Under the pieces are notes generated by a model, which was given only the letters and a program-made list of their open reading frames with translations, searched no databases and had not been told where the DNA came from. From Limisphaerales bacterium (GTDB lineage: Bacteria > Verrucomicrobiota > Verrucomicrobiia > Limisphaerales > AAA164-E04): a stretch of 64,000 nt of DNA. The first letter of the stretch is position 1. The number at the start of each line of letters is the position of its first letter. Of this stretch, positions 47,439-57,606 are shown in pieces. The stretch is from assembly GCA_024761205.1 (NCBI GenBank), contig JAMASS010000004.1, positions 558,001 to 622,000 on the forward strand, written 5' to 3'. A program made the translations under genes and the position numbers.

Positions 47439-50400
47439 TCGGGATATCGGAATCCACCGTTGAACAGGCAGCCCTGGCTTGGCTGGAAGCAGCAGACTGG
47501 AGCGTTGCCCACAACCGCGACATCGCCCCTGGTACCTCGAACGCCGAGCGCGAAGACTACAGGCAAGTCGTGCTGGAGCGGCGGTTGAGGGATGCCCTCG
47601 CCAGCCACAATCCAAACCTTCCCGCCAAGACGTTGGACGACACCTTCCGGCAGCTGACCCGCCTGGAAGGCGCGACGCCGGAAGCCCGCAACCGCGAGTT
47701 TCACCGGATGCTGGTGAACGGCGTGATGGTGGAGTACTGGGCGGATGACAGCGCTACTCGCGGCGCGCAGGCTCAGGTCATTAACTTCACCGATCCGTCG
47801 GCCAACGACTGGCTTGCCGTCAACCAGTTCACGGTTAGGGAGAACAAAAACAACCGCCGGCCTGACGTCGTGCTCTTCGTGAACGGTTTGCCTCTGGGCA
47901 TCATCGAGCTCAAGAACCCGGCCGACGAGGACGCCACCATCTGGACCGCCTGGCAGCAACTCCAGACCTACAAGTCAGAGCTGCCGACGCTCTTCTCCAT
48001 GAACGAAATACTCATAGTTTCGGACGGACCTCAGGCGCGCATCGGCTCCCTCACCGCGGGGCGGGAATGGTTCAAGCCCTGGCGCACCATTGCAAACGGG
48101 GACGACAAACCGAAGCTCGAATACCAACTCGAAACTCTCATCCGCGGATTCTTCGAACCCGCCCGACTCCTTGAATACCTCCGCTACTTCATCCTCTTCG
48201 AACAGGACGGCGACCGGCTCATCAAGAAAATCGCCGGCTACCACCAGTTTCACGGCGTCCGCAAAGCCGTCCGTGTGACCCTCACCGCCTCTCAGAAAGT
48301 CGACAACGAAAACAAACTCAAAGAACCCCGCGCCCCCTACGGGAAGGGAGGCGTTCCCGGCTCGAAGAAAGCCGGCGTCTTTTGGCACACCCAGGGATCA
48401 GGCAAGAGCATCTCCATGGCCTGCTACGCCGGCCTGCTCGTCCAGCAGCCCGAGATGAACAACCCTACCCTTGTCGTCGTCACTGACCGGAACGACCTCG
48501 ACGGCCAGCTCTACCAACAATTCTGCTCCGCCAAAGACCTCCTCAAACAAAATCCCGAACAAGCCGACAGCCGCGAAGAACTCCGCCGGAAGCTCAGCGA
48601 ACGGCAATCCGGAGGCATCATCTTCACCACCGTCCAAAAGTTCTCCCTCCTTGGAGGCGAAGAACGCCACCCTCCGCTCTGTCAACGCCACAACCTCGTC
48701 GTCATCTCCGACGAAGCCCATCGCAGCCAATATGGCCTCACCGCCCGCCTCGACAAGAAGAAGGGTGTCTACAAATTTGGCTACGCCAAACACATGCGCG
48801 ACGCCCTGCCGAACGCCTCCTTTATTGGCTTCACCGGCACGCCCATCGAACTCGAGGACAAAGACACCCGCGGCACCTTCGGCGACTACGTCAGCATTTA
48901 CGACATTCAGGACGCCGTCGACGACGGAGCCACCGTGGAGATATTCTACGAAAGCCGCCTCGCCAAACTCGACATCAACCGCGCCGAGATCGAAGCCCTT
49001 AACCGGGAGGTCGAGGAAGTCATCGAAGACGAGGAAGACATCGCCGCCCGTGAGAAAACCAAGGGAAAATGGGCTGAACTAGCCAAGCTCGTCGGGGCCG
49101 AAAAACGCCTCAAAGAGATTGCCGCCGATCTCATCCAACACTTCGAGACCCGCATCAAATCCCTTGAAGGCAAGGCCATGATCGTCTGCATGAGCCGTGA
49201 CATCTGCGTTTCCCTCTTCAACGAGATCATCGCACTCCGCCCCGGCTGGACCGGCACCCGCCGCAAGAAGCAGGGTCAAGACAGCGGTTACAACCCTGAA
49301 AATGGCACCATCCGCATTGTCATGACCGGCAACGCCACGGATCGGAAAGCGCTCCAAGACCACGGCTACACGAAACAGGAGAAGCGGCGCCTTGAACAAC
49401 GCTTCAAAAACCCCGCCGATCCGCTCAAACTCGTCATTGTCCGCGACATGTGGCTCACTGGCTTTGACGCCCCCTGCTGCCACACCATGTACATCGACAA
49501 ACCCATGCGAGGCCATAATCTCGCCCAGTCGATCGCTCGCGTGAACCGTGTCTTCAAAGACAAGCCCGGCGGCCTCATCGTCGACTACATTGGGATCGCC
49601 GGAGACCTCAAACGCGCCGTCAAGACCTACACCGACGCCAAGGGCAAAGGCCAACCCACCGTCAAAGCCCAGAATGCCCTCGACATCCTACTCGAGAAAA
49701 TGGAGGTCGTCCGGAACATGTATCACAATTTCGACTACTCCGCCTACAGGACCAAGCCCCTTGAAGTCCTCATCCCGGCCGCCAACCACATCCTCGGTCT
49801 CAAAGACGGCAAAAAACGCTACGCCAACGTCATGGCCAGCATCACCAAGTCTTATTCCCTTTGCAGCACCCTCGACGAGGCCGCCGCATGCCGCAAAGAG
49901 ATCGCCTTCTTTTCCGCTGTCCGTGCCGTCATTATCAAGGACGCTACCGCCAAAACCGGACCGGCTCGCAAGACCAAAGACTCCGTCCTCAAACAAATCC
50001 TCAACCACGCCGTCCTCTCTCAAGGTGTCGTCGACATCTTCAAACTTGCCGGTCTAGACAAACCCACCATCAGCCTCCTCTCCGATGAGTTCCTTGATGA
50101 CGTCAAGAAGCTCCCGACAAAGCACCTCGCCGTCGAACTCCTCGAACGTCTCATTCGCGATCAAATCCGCTCTCGCGCCCTCACCAACATCGTCCAGCAA
50201 AAGAAGTATAGCGACCGCCTTCTTGAAACTCTCCGCAAATACCACAACCGCGCCATCGAAACCGCAATGGTGATCGAAGAACTCATCGCCACGGCAAAAG
50301 ACTTCCAAGCCGCACTCAAACGTGATGAAGAGCTCGGGCTAACCCCGGACGAAGTTGCTTTTTACGACGCTCTCGCCGAGCGCCCCGAGGTTCTCGAGGC

Positions 50401-50623
50401 CATGGGCAACGAGACTCTCAAATCCCTCGCGGCTGAACTCACTGAAAAACTCCGCAACAGCACCACCATCGACTGGCAAGTTCGTGGAAACGTCCGCGCC
50501 AAAATGCGCCTCCTCGTCAAACGCCTCCTGCGGAAATATAAGTACCCGCCCGAAGGCCAAGAAGAATCGATTGCCCGCGTCATCGAACAAGCCGAAGCCC
50601 TCACAAATTCGTGGTCGTCATGA
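47435..50623 (+). CDS. hsdR: Type I restriction endonuclease subunit
   Basis: 1062 residues. The N-terminal nuclease domain has the PD-(D/E)xK elements (RRPDVVLFVNG ... GIIELKNP, residues about 148-170). Two RecA-like motor domains carry Walker A (HTQGSGKSI, about 318-326), the DEAH box (ISDEAHRSQ, about 424-432), motif III (FIGFTGTPIE) and motif VI (QSIARVNRVF). A C-terminal helical domain contacts the methyltransferase core. It translocates and cuts unmodified DNA. Codon use is C-ending, as in hsdM. Confidence 0.97.
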   Translation: MIGISESTVEQAALAWLEAADWSVAHNRDIAPGTSNAEREDYRQVVLERRLRDALASHNPNLPAKTLDDTFRQLTRLEGATPEARNREFHRMLVNGVMVEYWADDSATRGAQAQVINFTDPSANDWLAVNQFTVRENKNNRRPDVVLFVNGLPLGIIELKNPADEDATIWTAWQQLQTYKSELPTLFSMNEILIVSDGPQARIGSLTAGREWFKPWRTIANGDDKPKLEYQLETLIRGFFEPARLLEYLRYFILFEQDGDRLIKKIAGYHQFHGVRKAVRVTLTASQKVDNENKLKEPRAPYGKGGVPGSKKAGVFWHTQGSGKSISMACYAGLLVQQPEMNNPTLVVVTDRNDLDGQLYQQFCSAKDLLKQNPEQADSREELRRKLSERQSGGIIFTTVQKFSLLGGEERHPPLCQRHNLVVISDEAHRSQYGLTARLDKKKGVYKFGYAKHMRDALPNASFIGFTGTPIELEDKDTRGTFGDYVSIYDIQDAVDDGATVEIFYESRLAKLDINRAEIEALNREVEEVIEDEEDIAAREKTKGKWAELAKLVGAEKRLKEIAADLIQHFETRIKSLEGKAMIVCMSRDICVSLFNEIIALRPGWTGTRRKKQGQDSGYNPENGTIRIVMTGNATDRKALQDHGYTKQEKRRLEQRFKNPADPLKLVIVRDMWLTGFDAPCCHTMYIDKPMRGHNLAQSIARVNRVFKDKPGGLIVDYIGIAGDLKRAVKTYTDAKGKGQPTVKAQNALDILLEKMEVVRNMYHNFDYSAYRTKPLEVLIPAANHILGLKDGKKRYANVMASITKSYSLCSTLDEAAACRKEIAFFSAVRAVIIKDATAKTGPARKTKDSVLKQILNHAVLSQGVVDIFKLAGLDKPTISLLSDEFLDDVKKLPTKHLAVELLERLIRDQIRSRALTNIVQQKKYSDRLLETLRKYHNRAIETAMVIEELIATAKDFQAALKRDEELGLTPDEVAFYDALAERPEVLEAMGNETLKSLAAELTEKLRNSTTIDWQVRGNVRAKMRLLVKRLLRKYKYPPEGQEESIARVIEQAEALTNSWSS

Positions 50624-50851
50624 ACCCGAAAGCCGAATATGCCATTACAAACCCCGCCCATGCCGCTGGCAGAGCTCCCCCAGCGCAGCCGCACTGCGGT
50701 CCATGCCTGAGCATCTCACCAAGGATAGATTCCAAGAAACACGTCCTGGCACAAAGCGCGGAATGCAAACCCTGACCAGCACTTCGAAGCGCATCGGCTC
50801 TCAACAAACTTCCCACCGGGCCAGGTCGCCCGCGTGAGGGCATTGGGTCTG

Positions 50852-51690
50852 ATGCAACGATTCTTCGATTAAAATGACCGGAACCAGGATGGCTACCTCG
50901 ACCAAGAGGAACTGCGGCTGCTCGCCTAGCGACAAGCGGCCAATTAATCTCCCAACCGTTCCAATAACAATTGCACCTATCCCTCCGGATGCCGCGATCG
51001 CGATACTGTCGCAAGTGCCGGGAAGGGGTTGAGATCAAACTCAACATTGCCTATCGCGAAGGCAACAAAACCTGACAACTTGAGTTGGCGAAATCTAAGG
51101 CGCCCTCATCATCGCCCCGCAATCATCTTCATCCATGGCGGTGGCTGGCGGAGTGGCGACAAACGAACGGCTAATTTCACCGGACCGGCACTGCAATACG
51201 CCGGCAAGGGCTACGTGACTATGCCGGTGAATTATCGACTCGGCTGCGAGATTTTGCCATGCGTGCAAGATGCCAAATGCGCGGTTCGCTGGCTTCGAGC
51301 CCACGCCGAGCAATGCAACATCGATTCCCAACGCATCGGCGCCTACGGTAATTCCGCCGTAGCCCACCTCGTGACAATGCTCTGCCTCTCGCCGCACCCA
51401 TGACTTATGTTTCTGCGGACGCACCCTGCAATGCTGCTTTTCCACGACGCGCGGATCGAACTGTGTCCGTCAACAACACCGATGAATCCGTGAAAGCGGC
51501 TGAAAGCCGCTGGGGGGCCAAGGACATCACCTACAAACGATACACTAACAACTCCGGTCACAGCGTCTTTCAACACAACGCGAAGGAAACACATCCCCTG
51601 ATGGAGACTTCTTCGCCCGCACATTGCAAACACCCACGTCTCGTAACGCAAACGCTCAAGCAAAGACATGTCCGTCCCGTTCAATCAGAG
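50852..51690 (+). pseudogene. Wrecked EF-hand / alpha-beta-hydrolase gene
   Basis: Reading from 50852 gives MQRFFD, a TAA, then NDRNQDGYLDQEELRLL, a complete EF-hand loop, then another stop. Further on come NIAYREGNKT (stop), LELAKSKAPSSSP and, from about 51110, AIIFIHGGGWRSGDK with the oxyanion HGGGW. CVQDAKCAVRWLRAHA and RIGAYGNSA follow (nucleophile Ser present, next Gly changed to Val). After frame changes, TYKRYTNNSGHSVF carries the catalytic His region. At least two nonsense codons and several frameshifts are present. The original was an exported EF-hand esterase of the BD-FAE type. Confidence 0.75.
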
Positions 51691-51865
51691 TGAGTTATTT
51701 CATGCCGCTCTTCAAAAAGCGGACTTCAAGTCGCGCCTCCACCGTGTCGAGGGCGCCGGTCACGGTTTTCTCGATGCCATCAGGGACACACCGGAATCGT
51801 TGTTTGAAATGTCCGCCGCCTTTTTCGACCAACATCTCAACCCTGAACACAACAAAACGAAATAA
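51668..51865 (+). pseudogene. C-terminal fragment of another alpha/beta hydrolase
   Basis: 65 readable codons: VPFNQSELFHAALQKADF, then HRVEGAGHGF with the catalytic His, and FFDQHL. It is the last third of a hydrolase with no N-terminal part attached. It overlaps the end of the preceding relic in another frame, so two related genes seem to have collapsed together. Confidence 0.65.
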
Positions 51866-52031
51866 CCATGCGCCCTTTGATTCAATGCTCCGACCCCACG
51901 CCGCCATTCGCCAAGGTAGCGGAGATCACCGAGGAACTCATCGATTCAGTGCCAGAAAAGCGTTGCTTTCCTGAGTCCTCCGATATCGAGATCGGCAACC
52001 GAGAGAACCGGTCGGCAATCTCGGCACCGTT

Positions 52032-52529
52032 CTTGAGTTGATCGACACCGTGTTGATGAAACAGTTTAAGATCACCCCTGATCGTGTCTACTGTCTTGGC
52101 CACTCCATGGGCGGGGGCGGTACCTTCACAGGCCATCTATCAGCACCCGAATCGGTTCGCAGCCGCGACACCACCGACGGCATGCTCCCTCCGCGGCGTG
52201 ATGCTTTGCGCATCAAGGATGTCTCAGCTAGGCTTGCCATGGTGCAACCCAACCGTTCCTCACGAAGGCACCGCGTTCGTTTTTAACAAGCTCAAAGCCA
52301 TCGCAGCAACATGAAATTCACCACCCTCAAAGGCATCAAACACGCCACCGTCACGCCCGCCTTCAGCTACACAGGAGACGACCCCGCTAAGGGATTTACT
52401 ACGGTCCACACCTCAGACCAAACGGACAAGACCAACGATGTTTGGGATTGGTTATTCCCGCAGAAACGGAGAGAGGTTTTAATCCCTGCTCCGTTGACTA
52501 TTGATCCAATGCAATGCCGATGTGAAGCG
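52032..52529 (+). pseudogene. Third hydrolase relic (esterase/depolymerase type)
   Basis: LIDTVLMKQFKITPDRVYCL and GHSMGGGGTF give the nucleophile elbow. Frame changes then lead through HPNRFAAAT, ALRIKDV and PHEGTAFVFNKLKAI to KFTTLKGIKHATVTPAF and DVWDWLFPQKR, the C-terminus. At least three frames are needed for one protein. Confidence 0.65.
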
Positions 52530-52532
52530 TGA

Positions 52533-53870
52533 CATTACTACCCACAAACGTGTGGCGAGTCTTCGCGCTCGTGATCTCTTCTAGCCATACCAGCATCGGC
52601 GACGAAGCGCTCCACGACTAGTTGGATTGGCACCATCAAAACGTTTCCAGCCAAGCGCCGGAACTCCCCTACTCCAACCATCATCGAAAGGCTTCGAAGT
52701 GGTCTCAAACATGGCGACCCTCCATTTCGATCTAGTCGCACCCACGGTTGGGTCTCAGAGCCATTCACCTTCCAGAAGAAGCAAAGAGCTTGGTGATTCC
52801 CGGTTCTCCCAACCTCCAAATGATAACAATCGACGATAGAGAGCCTACGAAACGCGAGCATCAATCTTTTCAGCCACGGCCCTCGCTGCATTCAATCTCA
52901 CGTTTTTGATCTGATTCCTACGGATGATCAGCGCCAAACGATTCCAACAAAGGGCGAACTTATGTTTCATATCTGGGCGACCAAGTTTTACGTGGAGGCG
53001 AAAATCCACGCGGTTGAACAAACCACGATCACAACCGTGACGCTCACCATTGATTTAATCAAGGAGGTCACTCAAAACCTCAAGGGAAGCGGAAGGCACC
53101 ATCACTCGCCCAATCCTGATGCGCGCCGCCAAGCGCACGGGCAATGAAGGCATCGCTATTGCCGGCAAAGGGGAGATTTTTGGTAACTCCTTTCCCTCTC
53201 CCAAAGGGACTGAGGCTATCATCTTCCATCGCACCCGTGATCGTTTTCGACTCCAACAATGTTCCAACCTCAGCAAGGATGGCGCCCTTACCTCCGGTCA
53301 GCCCAAATCCGTCGCGATGCGCCTTCACATCATGGAGAAAACCGCACTAGACGAGATCGCCAGTGCAGTCACCGTCGAGGCCGAACCTTTGACCAAAGCA
53401 GCCTTCAAAATCGGAGCCGGCTTTATACCATTGGAACCGCGCGCCCAGAATCCTTGCGTTGGTTTTACGAATATCCGGAGACGACCTCAACGGCATCAAT
53501 CACCGCCGGAACCGTGGCGAACCGGGAGTTATCGCAATTTGCCACAGGAACACCGGCACCGGCGGCCGACTTGACCTAGCATCATGACCGATGGCGACGG
53601 CCACTCATTGCCGCTCCTAGTTCAAAACAGCAGAAACTTCTCCGGCGAAAACGAAAAGCTTTTTTACGATCCCAAGAATCTCAAATACAACGAGAGCTTC
53701 ATTTTGCCCATGTGGGCGCCGAGGAATCTCTCCATATCAAGAGCCCTCTCACCTTTCAAAGTTGTGGTAATCACCCCATCAAGCAGCTTTGCTCCCTCCA
53801 AGCGTAGATGCACTACTATCAAATGTCTCTCAGTGTCACCGAAACGACTTGTCACGTACCATTGATTTAT
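52533..53870. other. Degenerate stretch without a recognisable gene
   Basis: ORFs of 60-150 codons occur in several frames. Some have protein-like runs (for example AIAGKGEIFGNSF near 53160 and ENEKLFYDPKNLKYNESF near 53655), but none shows a family motif I can name. It looks like continued decay of large plus-strand genes. Confidence 0.45.
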
Positions 53871-53872
53871 TG

Positions 53873-54613
53873 CTAAGGTTCCACAGGCGGTTGATTCTTG
53901 GATTCTGTCCAAGAAATAAACTCCTGCATATGTCCTCCTCTCCTGTTGGTGAATCGAAAAGGAATTGCCTCCAGGACCTTTCCATTTCCATAGATCGGGC
54001 AAGCATTCTGTAATCTTGCCCTTGCCTTTTTCTCCGCTTCCTCGATGCGCTTACTGATCCAATCTTCGTTTTCGGTCTCAAGCGGTATTCCGAGGGCAAG
54101 GGCGGTTTCATTGATCCATTCGACATGATCGGCGTGCCAGTGGGGGCTTCGGGGCGGCCTTCGTTTAGTTCGCGCTCGGAGTCCGTGCGGAGTTTGTTCA
54201 GGTAATCGGCTGCGGTGCGCCAATCCCTTTTCCTTGCCTTGTCCCATTTGATGGTTTGCAAAGCTTTTTCGGCATTCACTTCATCATAGGTGGCAAAACT
54301 AGCGGGCATTTTCTCAAGGAAATCTTTTCCCGTCTGAATTTTCCCGATGCGGCTGCTTCCCTAAGTGCCTCGGCTTCTCGCTTCCGTTCTTTTCTCGATA
54401 TATCTCTGCCTTGGCTTCCTTCTCTGTCTGCTTCGGTCTCGAAGCGGTGAATTTCTGAAAGGTACTTGGCATTTCGATTATCTCTGTATTGTCGGGCTTC
54501 CGTTGTTCGCTGCTTTCATTGGCAAAGTTCGGCGGGGTTTCGCCTCCAAGCCAAAGAGTGAAGGCGACTGCCAAGACTCCCTCTCCGATAATGATTGAAG
54601 GTTTTTTCAGCAT
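53873..54613 (-). pseudogene. Multiply frameshifted gene of unknown function
   Basis: It starts MLKKPSIIIGEGVLAVAFTL (signal or membrane anchor, ATG at 54613) and continues with a charged segment (RPKQTEKEAKAEIYREK). It then changes frame to REAEALREAAASGK and again to FLEKMPASFATYDEVNAEKAL and TDSERELNEGRPEAP. It changes once more to HADHVEWINETALALGIPLE and RRGGHMQEFISW before its stop. Three frameshifts join into one continuous protein of about 240 residues. The family is unknown. Confidence 0.65.
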
Positions 54614-54636
54614 GTGGATTTCCGTTGAGCATTTAG

Positions 54637-55050
54637 CTCTCTCCATCTAAACAAGCCTCGTAACGAGCGAGTGATTTTCCTCTCAAGTAGTTGAAAGGAT
54701 AGTGATATGCTAAGCCCAATAATATCCGTGCCTTTTCTTTCGTATCGTCGATCGCCTTATACAATGCGTCGATTCTGTTCAGTAATGCGTCGACCTTTCC
54801 ATTGCTTTTAATAATTTGGCCTCTCCTTCAACTTTTCGGTCTTTCCGGCGAGTTAAAGGTCTGTCATTTGATCGGTGAGACTGTTGTTCTGCGCCTCCAG
54901 TTCCCCTATTTTGTCATGAGCCGCATTGATCTGGGCTTCGAGAGAATGCGATTGTCCTCACCATCCAATCGCTTATTTCCGAAGCACATTTTTCGTATTC
55001 GTCGTTTATTACTCCCTGCTCGGCTATCAGAGCGGCATCGTGACCTGCCA
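54637..55050 (-). pseudogene. Coiled-coil gene relic upstream of the previous one
   Basis: Minus-strand reading gives EAQINAAHDKIGELEAQNNS with a heptad-like pattern, a stop, then after a frame change VDALLNRIDALYKAIDDTKE and YPFNYLRGKSLARYEACL. It ends in TAA just before the MLKKPSI start, so the two were probably one operon. No family recognised. Confidence 0.5.
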
Positions 55051-55072
55051 AAACAGATGAAGGCTAATTATC

Positions 55073-56270
55073 CCTAAGATATAGGGAGTTATATTTAGGC
55101 AGTTTAGCGCGCCGTCTTGGATTTGCTGCTACTTCGGACATGGAATGAGGAGAATCCACCGGGGTAGAACACCGGGAAAAGGGATACCGCCAAGAGTGTC
55201 ACGGTCATCGAGCTGATGAATATGTCCACCCACTTGAGACAGCGGCCGCCAAGTGTGTTTGAAGCGCAAGACTCCCATCGCCAAGCCGGTGCCCTACTAA
55301 TGCCCGCAGATTGCCGAAGCGACCTCAGCGTGCGCACCGGCACGGCCTTGGAGCGTTCCAAAGTGCGCCGCAAATGGGCAATCGCCGTTACCTGTGTTTG
55401 ACCGAGCCTCAAGGGCGGGGTGAGCATGAAACCGCACCGAGAATATCGGCGTCAGCCAAAAGACCGCCTGCTTCAGGCTTGGGCCGCGCGAAGGCAAGGA
55501 CGCCTCGTTCTCCGGCCCGGGCTGAGGCGGATGAAACTTACTTTAGCGGGAAACATGCCAACATGAGCAACGCTCGCCGAAGGCCGCTTAAAGGCACCGG
55601 ATGCGGGCACCGTGAGCAAAAGAGAGGGAGGGGGGCGGCGGGAAAGTTTTGCGCTCGGTTAGGAACCCGGAACCGCCAAGGGCGGGCGCCGTGGGCAAGA
55701 GGGCGGCGGGAAAGACCGGACGAGGCAGCGGCTTATGCGGGATTCGCCCATGAAGGAGATCAATCACTCCGAATACGTGTGCGGCACGGTGCACCCGAAC
55801 GGTGTGGAATCCTTCTGGCCCATGCTGAAACGGGCATATAGGGGCACGTTTCACAAAATCTCCCCTAGGGACCTGAATCAGTGCATTCAAGAATTTTCGT
55901 CGGCAAGCTCGGGGCTTCGCCAAGCGGACACGCTGGCGCAAATGACTGCGCTGGCCGTCGGCCTTGTTGGCCGTCGGCACGGCCCTTTCATCGCTGATAA
56001 CGGACTGCCTCTCGGGAAGGGGGGGCATGAGCAGAGTCCACGCTTCAAGGGCGCGACGCCCGAGGGCATTGATGCGAGCAGCCATCCGATTGGGAACCTT
56101 TCCAGCGTCGGCTTGATCGGGCCTTGCCGAAGCTCTAATGGAACGACCTAGCTGCCGTTGGATGATTACCCCACCCCCGAGGTGATGGCGAGAAACCGAG
56201 TGGACAATGCCCTCTATCCCGCAAAGACTTTTGCCGCTAAATCAAGTGTATAATTCCCAAATCTTTAGCC
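55073..56270 (+). mobile_element. IS1595-type insertion sequence, degenerate
   Basis: Imperfect terminal inverted repeats bracket a wrecked transposase. The left end reads CTAAGATATAGGGAGTTATA (from about 55075) and the reverse complement of the right end reads CTAAAGATTTGGGAATTATA (to about 56268). Both are followed inward by a TTTAGCG element (55103 and 56239). The length of about 1.2 kb suits the family. No clear target duplication is left. Confidence 0.65.
55160..56000 (+). pseudogene. IS1595-family transposase, frameshifted
   Basis: Fragments in different frames follow the family order. First come a zinc-ribbon remnant and SVRTGTALERSKV and RKWAIAV, then CLTEPQG. Next is EADETYFSGKHANMSNARRR with the DDE Asp, at about 55520-55580. 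Then come the YVCGTVHPNGVESFW region with the Asn and FWPMLKRAYRGTFHKIS, ending RQADTLAQMTALAVGL. At least three frameshifts are required, so it cannot be expressed intact. Confidence 0.8.
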
Positions 56271-56408
56271 CGTGAGAGGACAGGCAATACCGGCGAGGAT
56301 GGCGATGACCACCAACAATTCGATCAACGCAAAAGCGGCTCTTTTTTTCAGTATAAGCTTGGATGAGCTTACTATGCCGAGCTTCTCATCGGCATCAAGC
56401 TCGATCAT
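56265..56408 (-). pseudogene. Prepilin gene 5' fragment cut by the insertion sequence
   Basis: 47 codons from the ATG at 56408: MIELDADEKLG..., KKRAAFALIELLVVIAILAG. The AFALIELLVVIAILAG stretch is the type IV prepilin cleavage and methylation motif, with Ala where Gly is common before the site and Ala where Phe often is. The ORF stops at a TAA that lies in the terminal repeat of the insertion sequence, so the rest of the pilin gene was severed there. Confidence 0.75.
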
Positions 56409-56934
56409 GCCTGCGATGGATCAAGATTCCTTGGGACGCAATGGATGCCCGCGAATAGTGTGGCCATCATGGATTTATCAGATGAACATGAATCTAGGCG
56501 CTGTAAATGACCTCTCTCGGTCTTTCCTGACGATTCACGGCCCGAAAGCTCGGACAACAGATGCTTTTGGTTCGTGCGAATAGACTGGCAAAGGTTATGT
56601 AAGACGATTTGCTACCCCTCGGGAGATCAGTGGATATCATCGGGGTAATAAGTGCCCCTTGTTCCGCCGCTTCCCGCAAATCAGGAGGCAAATCCAGAAA
56701 CTCAATCTCGTGGGAGAGTTCGGACGATCGCTGGCATAGTTGTTACGGAAGATGATTCATCGTCCAGGGTTGAGCCTCAGAAGCTGCGTTAAATTGGCAG
56801 ATGTCGGCGTGAACCCTGAACTTCGTGGGAGCGAAAACCACAATCAGGGTGATTCTTTCTTTTCGGCATAGGTTGTTTGCCGCTTCAAGTATTGAAACGG
56901 TGGTGTTCAATGCTGCGAAATCTCGGGTGACAGT
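56409..56934. other. Stretch with no supported gene
   Basis: A minus-strand ORF of 65 codons (56494-56691, PPDLREAAEQGALITPMIS) reads protein-like but has no recognisable family and no upstream part. Nothing else was seen. Confidence 0.4.
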
Positions 56935-57374
56935 TCACGGCTTGGATATTTGAACCACGTCTGTCTGGGGCTCTTGGTTGGCGGAAGCATCCCGAAATAT
57001 CAGGGTGGTGTGCAGTTTATTTTCCGAAACGACGTTTGCCTCGACAAATGAATCGCCCACGACGATGCAATTCGCCGTTGAATAGTGGACTCGGTTGCGG
57101 AATCTATTGTGACCGTTACGAATGTCATAGTCCCAAAAGGTTGTCGATGTTGCATTAATCCAACGGACTAGGGCATCACCATTCATTCTGTTGCGACTGT
57201 GACAGTGCCGATGAAATGTGGATCGGATCCCGGGTGGTCAAATTCCGTGTGTTTTCTCAGGAATCCACCGGTCTCCCCGAAAAGATGCCGGTAGTCAATC
57301 ACCTCGAATAACGAGCACGCTTCAGCGATGGTGATCGCTATCAATAAGGGCATGTTGAAGGCAATAAAACGCAT
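56935..57374 (-). pseudogene. Split and truncated SGNH-hydrolase-like gene
   Basis: The first part (57374-57183) encodes a membrane anchor and IDYRHLFGETGG, ending in TGA. The second (57186-56935) continues in the next frame with FWDYDIRNGHNRFRNRVHYS and CIVVGDSFVEANVVSE, whose GDS is the SGNH nucleophile block. It then ends soon after HTTLIFRD. Intact relatives that I recall are over 300 residues in one frame. A frameshift at 57183-57186 plus C-terminal loss is therefore likely, although the ATGA overlap could mimic two coupled genes. Confidence 0.6.
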
Positions 57375-57606
57375 TACCTTCTGGCGTCGATTGATGGCCG
57401 ATACTCAGAAATAGCCAACCCAGCAAGCTGGGACAGGTAAAGGCCGTGAGGATCAGCATTTGCAGCGGAGATGCCCTGCTCGCGCCTCATAGTCAAATCG
57501 TGCCTGCCAGGAGAGATCAATCCAATGCGGCAACGGTCGGCCAGGTTTGGGGACATCCGCGGGAGTGGTGTGCCAGAGTTTTAACGAGGTTCGCTGCCGA
57601 TTGATC
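57375..57606 (-). other. Short region downstream of the vWA gene
   Basis: A minus-strand run (LPHWIDLSWQARFDYEARAG at about 57470-57530) looks like a coding relic, but no start or family could be assigned. Confidence 0.3.

Noticed and set aside
49079-49654. 191-codon minus-strand ORF within hsdR
   Set aside because: Antisense shadow of a G+C-rich gene; hsdR motifs on the plus strand explain the region.
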